Source: Phascolarctos cinereus
Lineage: Eukaryota; Chordata; Mammalia; Diprotodontia; Phascolarctidae
Assembly (NCBI RefSeq): GCF_002099425.1
Contig: NW_018343984.1
Span: forward strand, 13,955,001 to 14,019,000
DNA: 64,000 nucleotides
Reading direction: 5' to 3'
The translations under genes and the position numbers were made by a program. This document shows, piece after piece, positions 1 through 10,705 of the stretch. The notes under the pieces were generated by a model that ran no database searches, had not been told where the DNA came from, and worked only from the letters and a program-made list of their open reading frames with translations. The first letter of the stretch is position 1. Each line of letters opens with the position of its first letter.

Positions 1-111
1 GCCACTAAACTGTACATAAAAATTCCTGAAGTCACATAGTGACTTGGAAAACCATACATTAATATCATCTATGTTGTATTTCATTTTTATTTATTTTGTC
101 AAATATTTCCC

Positions 112-540
112 AATTACATTTTAATCTGATTCTGCTATACTAGGAGTCCAAGCTGACACCTCTGCCTTTAGATATAGGACTCTATTCCCCCATCTTTGCC
201 TTCCTTTTGTAGCCATATGCTTCCCCGATATCCTTTATTCTACTTTCCGTGCCCAGGTCATTGTTGGAAATGTGTTGCATCCTGTGTGTGTCCACCATGT
301 GCATGTCAATTGCTCTTTGGTTGAGTTAAAATTTTGATTCTTTAAAGATTATGGTATTCAAAGACTTGTAACCATGCAGAACTATCAGAAGAATATTTGT
401 GCTTTTTAAAAAATTAGGGTTTTATACCAGGTAGCAGCATGGGATTATTTAACATATGGCAGTTTCCTGAACGCTGCCCAGCAGAATCTTTCTACTTTTT
501 AGTTCTAGGTCCAACTCATCCCTTTGCAGTGCGTATGGTG
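112..540. repeat. Diverged direct repeat, copy A
   Basis: This stretch matches 1732-2098 in the same orientation, about 1.6 kb away. Shared anchors include 'aggtcattgttggaaatgtg', 'tggtattcaaagacttg' and 'catatggcagtttcct'. The copies differ by many substitutions and small indels, so the pair is old. I do not recognise the family. It may be a non-coding part of an interspersed element or a local duplication. Confidence 0.7.
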
Positions 541-1116
541 TAGATCAGAAAGGCTTGGGAACGCTCCAGTTCTGCCACTAACTAGGCAGGAGGAGGAGGC
601 AGAAGTGATGAAGCATCAGTCTGCCAACTCCACCTTTCAAAGCTGCATTCATATACACCAGCATTGCATTAATCAATAGATTTATAACCTTTTTTTTTAA
701 GTTAGAAAATCCCATTCTCCACCACACCTACCTTACTCCTTCTGGCCCCCTTTAAAAACATTAGATTGTTTCACACCAAGGGATGATCAACTTAATATAA
801 AGAATATAATAATAAAGAATAGTTTAGCACTAGCTATACTTTTGATGACTGCGCAGCATGCAAAGTCTGGGATGAATAAAAGTTTGGAATCCATCCATAA
901 GTATTGCACAACCTTTCTCCAATCTCTACTTTTTCTTCTACAATCCTAAATTCAGTAGCCACGTGCTAACTCATGCTAAGGAATAATAACTAAAGGTGCA
1001 TTGTGAATGAACAAATTGAATTTAAAATAAATCATTGACTTAAATGTTACAAATATCACTGACTTAGCTTTTTTTTTTCCAATCAGGGAACATTTATATA
1101 ATACTACCCCTAGCTA
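541..1116. other. Unassigned AT-rich stretch
   Basis: No repeat family, coding frame or RNA gene is recognisable here. It contains short T and A runs only. Confidence 0.5.
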
Positions 1117-1375
1117 GAGGCAGCTGGGAGATACAGTGGAGATAGTGCAGGAGCTGGAATTAGAAGGAGCTGAGTTCAAATTGGGCCTTAGACGCTTTAG
1201 CAACCATGTAAGTGACCCTGGGTAAATTAGTTCACCTCTATATGCCTCAATTTCCTCATCTGTTAAATGGGGATAACAATAGACCTCTTAGAGCTGTTGT
1301 TAGGATAGAATTTATATTTGTAAAGTGCTTTTATAAACCTTAAGTTGCTATATATATGTTAGCTATCTTATTATG
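1117..1375 (+). mobile_element. MIR SINE, near full length
   Basis: Head ('gaggcagctggg'), CORE ('tgagttcaaat', 'gtgaccctgggtaaat', 'cctcaatttcctcatctg') and tail (about 'gtaaagtgctttt...ttagctatcttatta') occur in the MIR order. Substitutions are numerous, as expected for an old MIR. Confidence 0.85.
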
Positions 1376-1574
1376 ACTAGTCCCTATTCAATCTCCTACT
1401 CTTCAATCCTTCAGTGGTTCTAGAATTTCATTAGAAACTCCCTTCTTCAGTTCTGATGTCAACCCTTCCACACCTTCTCATCCTATGTCATTCTTATTCT
1501 TGTTTGGCTTCCCAAACCTCTGACATAGAAGGTCTCCCACACATTCTGGGGTCCTTCCTGTAAATCTTTTATTT

Positions 1575-1716
1575 TTTTTAGGCAATTGGGGTTAAGTGAC
1601 TTGCCCAGGGTCACACAGCTAGTATGTGTCAAGTGTTTGGTCTGAGGCTGGATTTGAACTCAGGTCCTCCTGACTTCAGAGCTGGTGCTGTATCCACTGT
1701 GCTGCCTGGCTGCCCC
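1575..1716 (-). mobile_element. Poly-A-tailed tRNA SINE (SINE-1/WSINE1 type)
   Basis: Inverted copy: poly-T at the left, then 'gacttgcccagggtcacaca' and ending in 'gctgcccc'. A target-site duplication 'taaatcttttattt' flanks it (1561-1574 and 1717-1730). Poly-A plus a long duplication indicates L1-driven insertion. It sits at the left edge of repeat copy B. Confidence 0.88.
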
Positions 1717-1731
1717 TAAATCTTTTATTTT

Positions 1732-2098
1732 TTACATTTTGCGGGAACTACTGAAGAACTTGGACCTCCCTCACCTCCCTCCCCCATCTCCATCCTCCTT
1801 TTCTGGCCATGTGTTTCCTTGGTGATCCCCTCATTCCACTTCCCATGCATAGGTCATTGTTGGAAATGTGCCTGGCCATTGTGCTTTGGTTGACTTACAA
1901 ATCTGATTCTTTAAAGATCATGGTATTCAAAGACTTGCAACTATACAGAACTATCAGCATATTTGTGCTTTAAAAATTGGGGCTTTGTACCAGGTAAAAG
2001 CATGGGATTTTTTTTAACATATGGCAGTTTCCTAAATGCAGTATAGCCGACTCTTTCTCCTATTCAGTTCTGGGCCACACTCATCCCTCTACGTCGCA
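1732..2098. repeat. Diverged direct repeat, copy B
   Basis: Second copy of the 112-540 repeat, same orientation, offset about 1596 bases at the best anchors. It follows immediately after a SINE insertion. Confidence 0.7.
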
Positions 2099-2099
2099 T

Positions 2100-2340
2100 A
2101 TCACAGAAATACGGCATTGACGAAAAACTCAATGGGCTAGTCTTCCAACTTCATGTCGTAATACGGATAATAAATATTTTTCATGCATTTATTTTTTCCA
2201 TGTGGATTGTCTTTTTTTAAATTACGGACTTCATTGAGGAGACCCTGTGATGTTCTGTGGATCGATGCCATCAACATAATAACATCCACAAATGTGTGTA
2301 TCTTTACGGAAGACCTTATCAATTACACTTAAAAGGATTC
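2100..2340 (-). pseudogene. Possible RTE-type LINE reverse-transcriptase remnant
   Basis: A minus-strand open frame (2137-2322) contains 'FVDVIMLMASIHRT' followed by 'GKNKCMKN'. This resembles the F-x-DD box region and the downstream K-T-K-x-M-KN region of RTE-clade reverse transcriptases, with the second catalytic aspartate replaced. Only about 60 residues are readable, so the call is weak. If right, this would be an RTE relative of the kind that supplied the Mar-1 SINE tail. Confidence 0.35.
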
Positions 2341-2765
2341 TTCATCTAGGGCCCATTGATAAATTTAAGGATATCTGGGAAATTGAAGAGGAAAAAGTTA
2401 CACCTTTATTTTCAATAACGTCTAATTGAAACTTGGCATTTCCTTCAATTATGATGGGAAAAAATACTATTCTGAGAAGGGATCCATACACGTAATCAGA
2501 GAGCAAAAGGAGTCCGTGATACATAAAAGGGTTAAGAATTCCTGATTTATAGGGAGTTAATCTTCCGTTTGTGTTCTGCAAAGGACATCTTACGTAACAG
2601 TGGAGTTAGCATACACCTCCCTGTTTTATGTCTCACTTGACATTAATACTCAGAGGATCATTGAACAGTTACCTCTGTGGTTGCATTTATCAAGAACTCA
2701 AAGGAGCTCAATGGGTGCTCCTTGCTGGAAGAAGGCCTTCAGGATTATGTTTTACCCTCTGCACA

Positions 2766-3106
2766 GAGGCAGTGTGGCAAAGTCGATAGAGTCAGCCTCA
2801 GAACCAGGACATCTCAAACTCAAGTCCAACTTTAGATACGTGCTAGTGATCCTGGGCAAGTCATTTAATCCCATTATGCTGCAGGCCAGGGGTCAGCAAA
2901 CTATTGTCCATAGGCCAAATCCAACCTGCCACCTGTTTCTATATGACCCTGCGAGCTAAGAATGGTTTATTGGATTTGGTACATCTGCCAAACTGTGGCT
3001 GGGGCAACTCTTTAAGACTAAGTTATAGGGCATTTGTTACCATGCCTTGGTAGAAGACTTTCCTCACTGGGAGTTCCCTATTGATGTCACATGTCCTTAC
3101 CTCTAA
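2766..3106 (+). mobile_element. Mon-1-type SINE, split by a DNA transposon
   Basis: The left part (2766-2884) has the CORE-SINE head and 'gatcctgggcaagtcattta'. The right part (2999-3106) has 'ggcaactctttaagacta' and 'gggagttcccta', the characteristic 3' half of the marsupial Mon-1 family. A hAT fragment at 2885-2998 separates the halves. Confidence 0.75.
2885..2998 (+). mobile_element. hAT (Charlie-like) non-autonomous fragment
   Basis: Begins 'ccaggggtcagcaaacta' followed by 'ggccaaatccaacctgcc' and 'gagctaagaatggttt', the left end of a widespread hAT MITE family also seen at 22403-22556. The right terminal inverted repeat is missing. It lies inside a Mon-1 SINE. Confidence 0.75.
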
Positions 3107-3230
3107 GTTACAAATGAAGAAACTGAGACTGAAAGAGGTTATGTGATTTGCCTAAGGTCAAAAGGGAAGTAGGCAGCAAAAGTGGGATATGAATCCAGGT
3201 CCTGATTCTTTCATTGCACTATATGGTTGT
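3107..3230 (-). mobile_element. MIR fragment
   Basis: Inverted CORE region: 'acaaatgaagaaactgagac', 'gatttgcctaaggtca', 'gaatccaggtcctgat'. Confidence 0.7.
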
Positions 3231-3334
3231 TATGAGGTTCAAATAAGATTGTGGATGCTAACCAAAAGTGTTTTCCACTGTTAAGGAGGATGTCTTGAAC
3301 AGGATTAAAATGGAAGATGGATTGTCCATAGATC

Positions 3335-3700
3335 AAGGGTTCTTAACCCTTCTGGCGCATCATAGACCCTTTTGGCAGTCTAATGAAATAAGACTTTTTT
3401 TCCAGCTAGATGTGTGATCCTTAGTATCTTTTGAACTTTTATCCTCTAATTCACATTCACGCAAGACTAGAGGCTGTGTTCTTTTTTGTTTTGCGGGTTG
3501 TCATGACAGTAGCATTTATTGGCCTAAGCTACTGGTGATAAACCTTTCTATAAATTAGCACATTGCTGACCCTTGGACAACAGACTGAGTCACTACTGGA
3601 ACTATACCTGAAGCCTTCCCAGCATGGTAGAACCTGACAGAAGTTGTGGCTTGATGGTATAGAGTTTGAGAACCCAGGTCACCTTAACAATGCCACTAAA
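3335..3700. repeat. Unclassified local repeat, copy 1
   Basis: Starts with 'aagggttcttaaccc', like a hAT end. It contains 'gatccttagtatcttttgaa', 'agactagaggct', 'gtcatgacagtagcattta', 'actggtgataaacct' and 'catggtagaacc'. The same ordered words recur at 5640-6040 and 8490-8745. I cannot name the family. A hAT-derived or LINE 3' region is possible. Confidence 0.55.
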
Positions 3701-4034
3701 GCATCAGAGGAGAACCTTGTAGAGAATCTAATTTCATCTGCTTTTATTTCTCAGGACAAACAGGGTGAGCTTTCACCTTATCTTGCCCAGACCCTGACCT
3801 TCCCACCTCTTCCCAATCATCTCCTCACCATGCTGCCTACACTCCAGCCATCATCCTCATATGTGTCATCACACAAACATGCACACACACATCCACTCCT
3901 TTCTACCTTGGACTCCACCTCTGAATCCTCTGAAGTCCTTTGAGTCTGATAGGTGAGCTCTTGCTTCATCTTGCCCAGACCAGGCCTCCATATCACTTCC
4001 AGGCTATTTCCTCACCATGTCACCCCATATTCTC

Positions 4035-4108
4035 TCCTTTTATTGCTTTCTCCCAATTAGAATATAAGTTCCTTAAGGAACTTTTATTTGTATTCCTAAT
4101 GCTTAATC
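4035..4108 (+). mobile_element. L2 LINE 3'-end fragment
   Basis: 'ttagaatataagttccttaa' followed by a degraded 'tttatttgtattcctaatgc' matches the L2 3' terminus. Confidence 0.55.
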
Positions 4109-4152
4109 AGTACTATTTATCCTATAGCTAGCTAACTTACTTGTTCTACTAC

Positions 4153-4178
4153 TTATCTATCTATCTATCCATCCCCCA

Positions 4179-4270
<92 letters not shown>

Positions 4271-4287
4271 TTATCTATCTATCTAAT
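4153..4287. repeat. (TCTA)n / (TC)n compound microsatellite
   Basis: Tetranucleotide TCTA runs flank an uninterrupted TC run. The open frame across it is an artefact of the repeat. Confidence 0.97.
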
Positions 4288-4439
4288 CTGCCTACCTATA
4301 TTTCTGCATTACCAAATCAAAACTACTTTATGACACATTTTCTACATTCTCTAGTTATGAGGACCATGTCTTCTACATTATTAATACCCTTCATGAAACT
4401 TAGACTAGTACTAGACATGTGAGAAACACTCCAAAACAC

Positions 4440-5264
4440 GTGGTAATTGAACAAAGGAACAACAATGCCATATGAGTCTTCAAATAAGAGTCAAATAAAA
4501 AGGCCCTCCATAAAAGATCATAAAGCTGGAAGACTAACATTTAACTTTACCTTCTTTCAGTTCATTCCCAAAAGTCCCTGGCAACCTACTGCCCAAGATC
4601 AGGGAAGGGAGATTTAGAGTACAGGGTACAAAGGGATAATTCTCAACAAGAGACTAGCTCATAGGAGAAACATGAGAGAAAAATTAAACAATGATCAAAG
4701 CATCCATGCTTTCTCAGCCTCATGAATGTCACATTAAAAAAATCCTTTCCCCATTCCTCACCCCTTATTTAAGAGGTGGTGGCTTCATTCTAAATGATTT
4801 TTGCATGAAAATTGTTCCATACAGGAAGGTGGCACACAGTGGAACCTGGTCCAGCTATGGGTGTGCATTTGACTGTTTCTGAGGCTAGACAGTTTCTGAT
4901 TTGTTCCGTATCAGAGGATGCCTTTTTCTTTTTAAGCCAAGTGAAGTAAGCAAGCCATAGGTAAACCTGGCAAGTGGTCCAAGTTCATCTTCTGTGCCCC
5001 TTTCCTGCACCTTCTCTCTCTGTCATCTCTCCCATACCCACTGGCATCCAGTTCCATTAGGCCATTCCTCCAACAGACAACACTCTACTCACTGTTCCAT
5101 TTCCTCCTTAACTCTACACACCCCACCTCAGCAGCATTCCATGTTCTGGACCTTTCCTAGTCTTCACCCACTATTAAAGTGAACTTCACTGAAGTCCCAT
5201 TGTCCCATTCTCTTAGGTCCTGCTTGGCAGGCAATTCACTGATCTATTAACCTAATTAGCTAAC
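4440..5264. other. Unassigned stretch
   Basis: No family recognised. About 4990-5190 is pyrimidine-rich, somewhat L2-like in composition, but no diagnostic motif was found. Confidence 0.4.
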
Positions 5265-5345
5265 CTAGTGGTTCTCAAGCATTCTGCTGTGGTATAACCC
5301 CTTTAAACAAAATTTCAGTGGAATATTTCTGTATAACGTTATTTT
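5265..5345 (+). mobile_element. hAT end fragment
   Basis: 'agtggttctcaagcattctg' resembles the common hAT terminal repeat 'agtggttctcaa'. Only one end is recognisable. Confidence 0.4.
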
Positions 5346-5639
5346 AAAAGGCTGTTACAAAATAATAGGAAGCCAATTCTTTCATCATTGATTTTATTCT
5401 GAACACAACAATGTCACAAACAATTTATTTAGTGAGAGTAATGTGGTTATTTTCTCTCCATTAGTATTTTTCTTTTTCATGACTTGGAGGAGATTCTGGA
5501 TTCTCAAAGGCTAGGCTGGTAGAGTGTAAACCCTGGGCTTTGTATACCAGCCTAACAGTGGATTGCCTCTCTGTCATCTAAGAAGCAAATCTAGTTAAGT
5601 TTAGAGTCTCATGTTGAAATGAATTTTTCAGCTACAGAT

Positions 5640-6040
5640 AATATGGCTTTAAAAAAAGCTAGACCTGTGACTCTTAGCATCTTCTGAACCTTCTTTCTCT
5701 ATTTTATATTGACACATTTCTTCATTCTGGTATAACAGGTACATGGAGGCTCCCCATCTACTGTAGCACCTCTCTCATTTATGAGCATGTGAATACTCTA
5801 TACTCTGTCTTCAGTCATTTCAGTCACATCCAACTCTTTGTTGGGTTTTCTTGGCAAAGATACTGGAGTAGTTTGCCATTTCCTTCTCCAGCTCATTTTG
5901 CAGATGAAGAAACTGACACAGACAGGGTTAAATGACTTGCCCAGAATCACACACCTACGTAGGACTAGAGGCTACATTAGTATTTCTCTTTGTTTCATGG
6001 TTTGCCATGACATTAGCATTTATCCCATAGTCACATAATA
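5640..6040. repeat. Unclassified local repeat, copy 2, interrupted
   Basis: Matches copy 1 (3335-3700) before and after an insertion: 'agctagacctgtgactctta' on the left, and 'ggactagaggct' and 'gccatgacattagcattta' on the right. The middle carries about 240 extra bases including a Mar-1 SINE. Confidence 0.55.
5808..5958 (-). mobile_element. Mar-1 CORE-SINE (RTE-tailed), truncated
   Basis: Inverted copy with 'gggttttcttggcaaagata', 'gtttgccatttccttctcca' and the CORE 'gacttgcccagaatcacac'. The tRNA-like head is missing. It lies inside local-repeat copy 2. Confidence 0.85.
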
Positions 6041-6159
6041 TGTGTTACATAGTCTTAAAACTATATAATAAAGTACAAGCATTTAGTAATAATATTTTCT
6101 AATAATAGTATTAATACTTACTAGTAATCACTTTTAAAAAGTGACATTTTCATACTAGA

Positions 6160-6306
6160 TTTTGAATAGATTTCTGAGGACCTAGGTTCAAATCTCAGCT
6201 CTACTACTTACTGCCTTGTGTGACTTCTACTGTAGTTTCTTCATATATAAAATGAGGTTAGACTAAATGACCTTGAGGTTTTCTTCCAGCTCTAAAACAA
6301 TGATCC
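6160..6306 (+). mobile_element. MIR-related fragment
   Basis: 'gacctaggttcaaatctcag', a degraded CORE and 'tgaccttgaggttttcttcc' followed by 'ccagctctaaaacaatgatc' give the MIR order. Confidence 0.65.
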
Positions 6307-6926
6307 CACAATCTATGAAGTCACAGAGTGGCTGCCCTCTGTGTTACTGGGGATAGCACCCATCCCCATGACATCCTATGTCTTTGAACAGCTGGTTAAG
6401 TGATTTGTAATTGACAGCAGAATTGGAGATGACAGCTCACCTCATATTGTGCTTTGTAATAATTCTCAATTTCCTCGTTATTTACATAAGTCAGCAATTT
6501 GGGGAGAAATTGTTACAGTTGGGTAAATTTCACTTTTAAATATTCAAGAGTTTTGTTTTTTGTTGTCAATGCTTTTGTAATTTTGCTCGACTTTGCGTGG
6601 GATTATTTTGAAAATGTTGATAGCCAACACGTGTTGTACATTACCAGTCATCTGCCCAGACTAGACAGAAGCTTTGGTCCTATCTGCATTTTAGTCGGGA
6701 GTTGGGGTAGATTTTGTGCTGGACCAGGGTTTGTGGACATTTGCTTCATGGTTAGTCTTGATTATTAACACCTGTTTCCTCTTCTCTTCAAATGCCATCA
6801 TTTTACTCAGTTATCATGATGTTCAATGGTACCAAAAGTATTTATTGTTTTAAAAAAAACCCTCAAGAATGTTAAAATTTATAGAACCAGAAGAACAATT
6901 TACATGATGGTCACAACAAAACAATC

Positions 6927-7060
6927 CAGTGAGGTCAAGTCAACAAGCATTTATTAAGTGCCTAATATATGCCAGGCACTATGCTAAGTTCTGGGGATGC
7001 AAAGAAGGTTAAAAAAAAGTCCCTGCTTTCAGTGAGCTTACAGTCTAACGGCATAAGTCC
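6927..7060 (+). repeat. Repeat D fragment ('tgccaggcact' family)
   Basis: 'caagcatttattaagtgcct', 'atgccaggcactatgctaag' and 'gagcttacagtctaac'. I call this recurring old element repeat D; I cannot name the family with confidence (L2/L3-related LINE debris is possible). It recurs at least ten times in the window. Confidence 0.6.
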
Positions 7061-7156
7061 TGCAGGTATTTATTACCCCCATTTTATAGCTCAGTAACCA
7101 GGTTTCTAGAGTTTAAACAAAGAGTAATAAAAATGACTTATTGGTAGTTTTCTTTT

Positions 7157-7287
7157 CTTTTTTGGGGGGAGTGGGGAGAGGCAATTAGGATTAAGTGACA
7201 TGTCCAGGGTCACACAGCTAGTAAATGTCTGAGGATGGATTTGAACTCAGATCCTCCTGACTCCAGGGCTGGTGCTCTAACCACTGA
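7157..7287 (-). mobile_element. Poly-A-tailed tRNA SINE
   Basis: Inverted copy with 'ggtcacacagctagtaaatg' and 'tttgaactcagatcctcctg'. Flanking duplication 'gtagttttctttt' (7144-7156, 7288-7300). The 5' head is clipped. Confidence 0.85.
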
Positions 7288-7309
7288 GTAGTTTTCTTTT
7301 TTTTTTTTT

Positions 7310-8024
7310 TGGCGAGTGTAATTTAATGATGCTATTATATTAACCATTAATAAATTTTGAAGAAAGTCTTTGTGATCTATGACAATATCATCTTCTCAAA
7401 TGCAGGGAAAACATGAACACTTCATTCATTTTTTTCCAGAGGGGGCTTGTCTAGACAACCTATTAGGTCCTCTCCATCTGAAGATCTATGATCCTTTATT
7501 CTTCAGGCTTTAGCCAGTGGCTGGAGTGCGCATCTCTAAGGTCCCTTCCACCTGTAACATCTTCTGGTTCATTTCTTCATCCAAAACTATATTTTCTAAC
7601 TATTTTTTTGCAGTCCTCTCCTATAACTGAATTCACATTAAAGTCACTGAGTATCAATGAATACACTGACTTCATTTAGAGGATCTTGTCAGTTCTATAT
7701 GGCACTTCTTACTCTTCCTTTTCTGCAACAAATGATGGCACCTAAGCAACCACTACCTTCATGGTGTGTGTATGTATTTGTTTGTTTGGTTTTTTTTTCA
7801 TGTGCCAATTATATGCACCACAAGGAGAAATGATCAGGGGTTCAAGGAAATCCTGGTTCATTTTTATTGCCTTTGGGGCACAATGAAGCTATCTCTGCCA
7901 ACTTTTTTGTTTGTCTCTTTAAGGAGTTATCCTTCCACTTAGCTTAAACTTTCTTATGTTTGATAGTTTCATTTATAAGAATGTTAATATCATTATGGTT
8001 GAGTTTCTTTAAAAGTCTCTGATA
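7310..8024. other. Unassigned stretch
   Basis: Short MIR/CR1-like tail words near 7450-7560 ('gatctatgatcc', 'aaggtcccttcca'). Nothing else is recognisable. Confidence 0.4.
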
Positions 8025-8322
8025 CAGGTGTTCTTAACCTGGTCCACAAACTTTTAAAAAAAATTGACAACTATTTCAATATAATTAGTTTTCTTTGGAG
8101 TGCCACATGTTTTATTTTGTAATTTAAAAATATTATATATTATATTACCTTATTATATATTATTAATATTAATATAACAATATAATTAATGCAATATGTA
8201 ATAATATATTAATATAGTATATTAATAACATTTTATACAGATATAGGCTCCCCTAGACTGCCAAAGGGACACGCAGACTTTCCCAGGCTCTCCATGGAAC
8301 CAAAAAGGAAAGAATCTTTGAC
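8025..8322 (+). mobile_element. hAT MITE, degraded, AT-rich core
   Basis: The left end 'caggtgttcttaacctggtc' and internal 'gctcccctagactgccaa' fit the 'gttcttaacctggggtcca' MITE family. The interior 8130-8240 has expanded into A/T-rich sequence. The right terminal repeat is eroded. Confidence 0.5.
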
Positions 8323-8489
8323 CTAGTAGCATGTCAGCACTTTGGTCACTGACAATAATCTAATGTTTAGAGTACAAGTAGATGAATTCATGTTCATAGA
8401 AAGTCTAAAAATCGTTTGGTTTTGTACCTTCTCCCCTTTTTATTTCTACTTTGCCACCATTGCTGCCAAAGCAGAAAATAGCTACACAG

Positions 8490-8745
8490 AACTTAGGATT
8501 CCTGATATTTTTATCTATTTCAAGGGCCACCTGGCCAAAAATCCTTTACTTGGAGACCATACTACTGGTGATAATCCTCTTCATGCTTAGTCAGGCCAGT
8601 CCTCACACAGTACACGTGATCTGTTGCTTGGACCATACTCAAAACTTTTCCACTATGGTAGAACCAGCCAGAATTTGAGCCCTTCCATCATTTTTTGGAA
8701 TTGGAAACTCAAGGTCACTCACATGGCACTTTGGAAGAGTACAAT
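8490..8745. repeat. Unclassified local repeat, copy 3
   Basis: Shares 'actactggtgataatcct', 'tggaccatactcaaaac' and 'tatggtagaaccagcc' with copy 1 (3500-3700), in the same order and orientation. More diverged than copies 1 and 2. Confidence 0.45.
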
Positions 8746-8780
8746 GAGGGCTCATTGGTGTTGTTAAAAGACCTAGAATG

Positions 8781-9004
8781 GTAGATTTTTAACCTGGGGT
8801 CCATGATCTTAAAAAAAAAAACAACTAAAAAAATTGGTAACTGTACTTTAATATAATTATATTGTATTTTCTGCACTTTCTGCATTCTATGTATTTTAGT
8901 TTATGCATTTAAAAAAAATTATTATGAGAAGGGTCCATGGGTTTTATCAGACTACCTAAGGCAAGAGTTGGTTCATCACCCACAAAAAAGGTTCAGAACG
9001 CTTA
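8781..9004 (+). mobile_element. hAT MITE, near complete
   Basis: Left end 'tttttaacctggggtccatg', internal 'gagaagggtccatgggtttt' and right end 'aaaaggttcagaacgctta' form imperfect inverted termini. About 220 bases. Same family as 8025-8322. Confidence 0.6.
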
Positions 9005-9204
9005 GCCTAGAGGAAGTCCTCTGGTTTCTTAAGGAGATTATCTCTGCAGGATTTGTAGAAGTATGCAGCTAAGAATGGCACAGAATGAAAAATCATGGAT
9101 AAACTGAGATTTAGCCCATGCAAGGGAGTACAAACAGCAATCGACCCATAAAGTATAATATTGTATTAAATATTTATTATATTAAGTACTAAATTTCTAC
9201 TTCA

Positions 9205-9395
9205 CAGAATCCTATAAATCTTGAACCAGGAAGGATCCCAGAGGCCATCTAGTCCAACCACTATATTTAACAGTTAAAAAAAAAAAAGCTGAGGCCCAGG
9301 GAAGTTAAATGATTTGCTAAAGGTCACAATGGTGGTGAATATCAAAGAGGGGATTATATGGCAGTTAACCCTGAGTCTGTATTAAATTGTAGGGT
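9205..9395 (-). mobile_element. MIR-related SINE ('catctagtccaacc' type)
   Basis: 'gatcccagaggccatctagt', an A-run, 'gctgaggcccagggaagtta' and 'gatttgctaaaggtcacaat' occur in the order of the MIR-derived element common in marsupials. The right end is eroded. Confidence 0.7.
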
Positions 9396-9399
9396 AGAG

Positions 9400-10346
9400 T
9401 TGAATTAGCTTCATGTGTATATCACATCATTTGCTGTGTGGCATATCAAGACATGTGACATAGTTTTACAAGATGCAAGAGCCCATAGTTAAGGTTCTAT
9501 TTATATTTTTATGTTACCAATTCTACCCATTTGTTGAAACTAAGGTCTCCTAGTTACCTCAGAATCATCATTCACTTTCAGCCAAAGGCATAAATAATGA
9601 TATGTTTGAATTTACAAAAAGATGTGTTGAATTTCACACATCTTGCATTTCTCAGCAGGGACCAGGGCTCAGTTGATCTTCCCACAATGATACTTACAAT
9701 TAAGAGATAAGACTAGCCTAAATAATCCTAGACTTGGAGAACTAGAAGAGACCTCAGTAGCCATCCCACACACGGAAGGTGCTATATACACAGTGACGAA
9801 ATCTACGGCTTAAATTTTCATTACACCCTGGTGATTCAGACAAGCTCTGTTCTCTGCAGTATTTTATAGGCAGAAAAAAACAGCCAACAAGGTTAAATAA
9901 ATTGTCCAAGATCACACTATAGTTAAATCTACAAAAGTTGACTAGAGAATTGATAATTCTTTGGATAATACAAGTCCCAGAATGGATTAATTTTTCCAAT
10001 CTCAATTACTGAGTTGGATTATCTAGTTAAAATGAACTGGAAAATTGCCATACCTCCACTTTATTCTACATTGTCTAGTCATATGTTGTATGGCCATGAG
10101 TCATGAGATAGCACAGCTGCCAAAGTATTGAAGTTGAAAGCCAACCAAAGGGCAGTGGAAAGTCTTTGGGAGGAGGAGGGCAGATGAACAAGCTGTAACA
10201 CATCACCAGCTAAGAACTGTGCAAGAAAAGCAGCAGAAAGAATGTTATCAGAGAGATATATATTTGGGAAAGCAAGTGGGCTTGTCATGTGGTGTTAGTA
10301 CTTAGGGATAATGCATGCCTGAATGCACTCTTGGTATCTACTTAAT
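9400..10346. other. Unassigned stretch
   Basis: Possible weak MIR-type remnant around 9740-9960 ('gttaaataaattgtccaaga'). No coding or RNA feature seen. Confidence 0.4.
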
Positions 10347-10545
10347 GGGAAGAGAAAGGAAGAAAGGAAGAAAGAGAGAGAGAGAGAGGGAGAGAGAGAC
10401 AGAGAGAGAAAGAAAGAAGGAAAGAAAGAAAGAAACAAAGAAAGAAAAGCAAAGAAGAAAAAAGGAAGGAAGCAAGCAAGCAAGGAAGAAATAAAAGCAA
10501 AAAGGTAGAAAGGAAGAAAAAAAGAAAGAAAGAAGGAAGAAAAAC
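10347..10545. repeat. GA-rich purine tract
   Basis: About 200 bases of GAAA/GGAA/GA on the plus strand. Overlapping open frames on both strands (K/E/R-rich; F/L/S-rich) are composition artefacts. Confidence 0.95.
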
Positions 10546-10550
10546 ATAGA

Positions 10551-10618
10551 TGATAGACAGCTAGCTAGCTAGCTAGATAGCATACTATAGATACATACTA
10601 TAGACACATAGATAGTTT
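10551..10618. repeat. (CTAG)n / (ATAG)n low-complexity tract
   Basis: 'agctagctagctagctagat' followed by degenerate 'atagatacatactatag' units. Confidence 0.85.
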
Positions 10619-10705
10619 ACTGAATACAATACACTATGCTAAGCCCAGGGGGTACAAATAAAAATAAATAAGATGGTCCCTACTCATGAAGAACTTTCCT
10701 TTCAA
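10619..10705 (+). repeat. Repeat D fragment
   Basis: 'acactatgctaagcccaggg' and a degraded 'gtccctactcatgaagaact' match the family order. Confidence 0.5.

Noticed and set aside
10347-10618. CRISPR-like or tandem array
   Set aside because: Only purine low-complexity and CTAG/ATAG units; no constant repeats with unique spacers, and the genome is mammalian.
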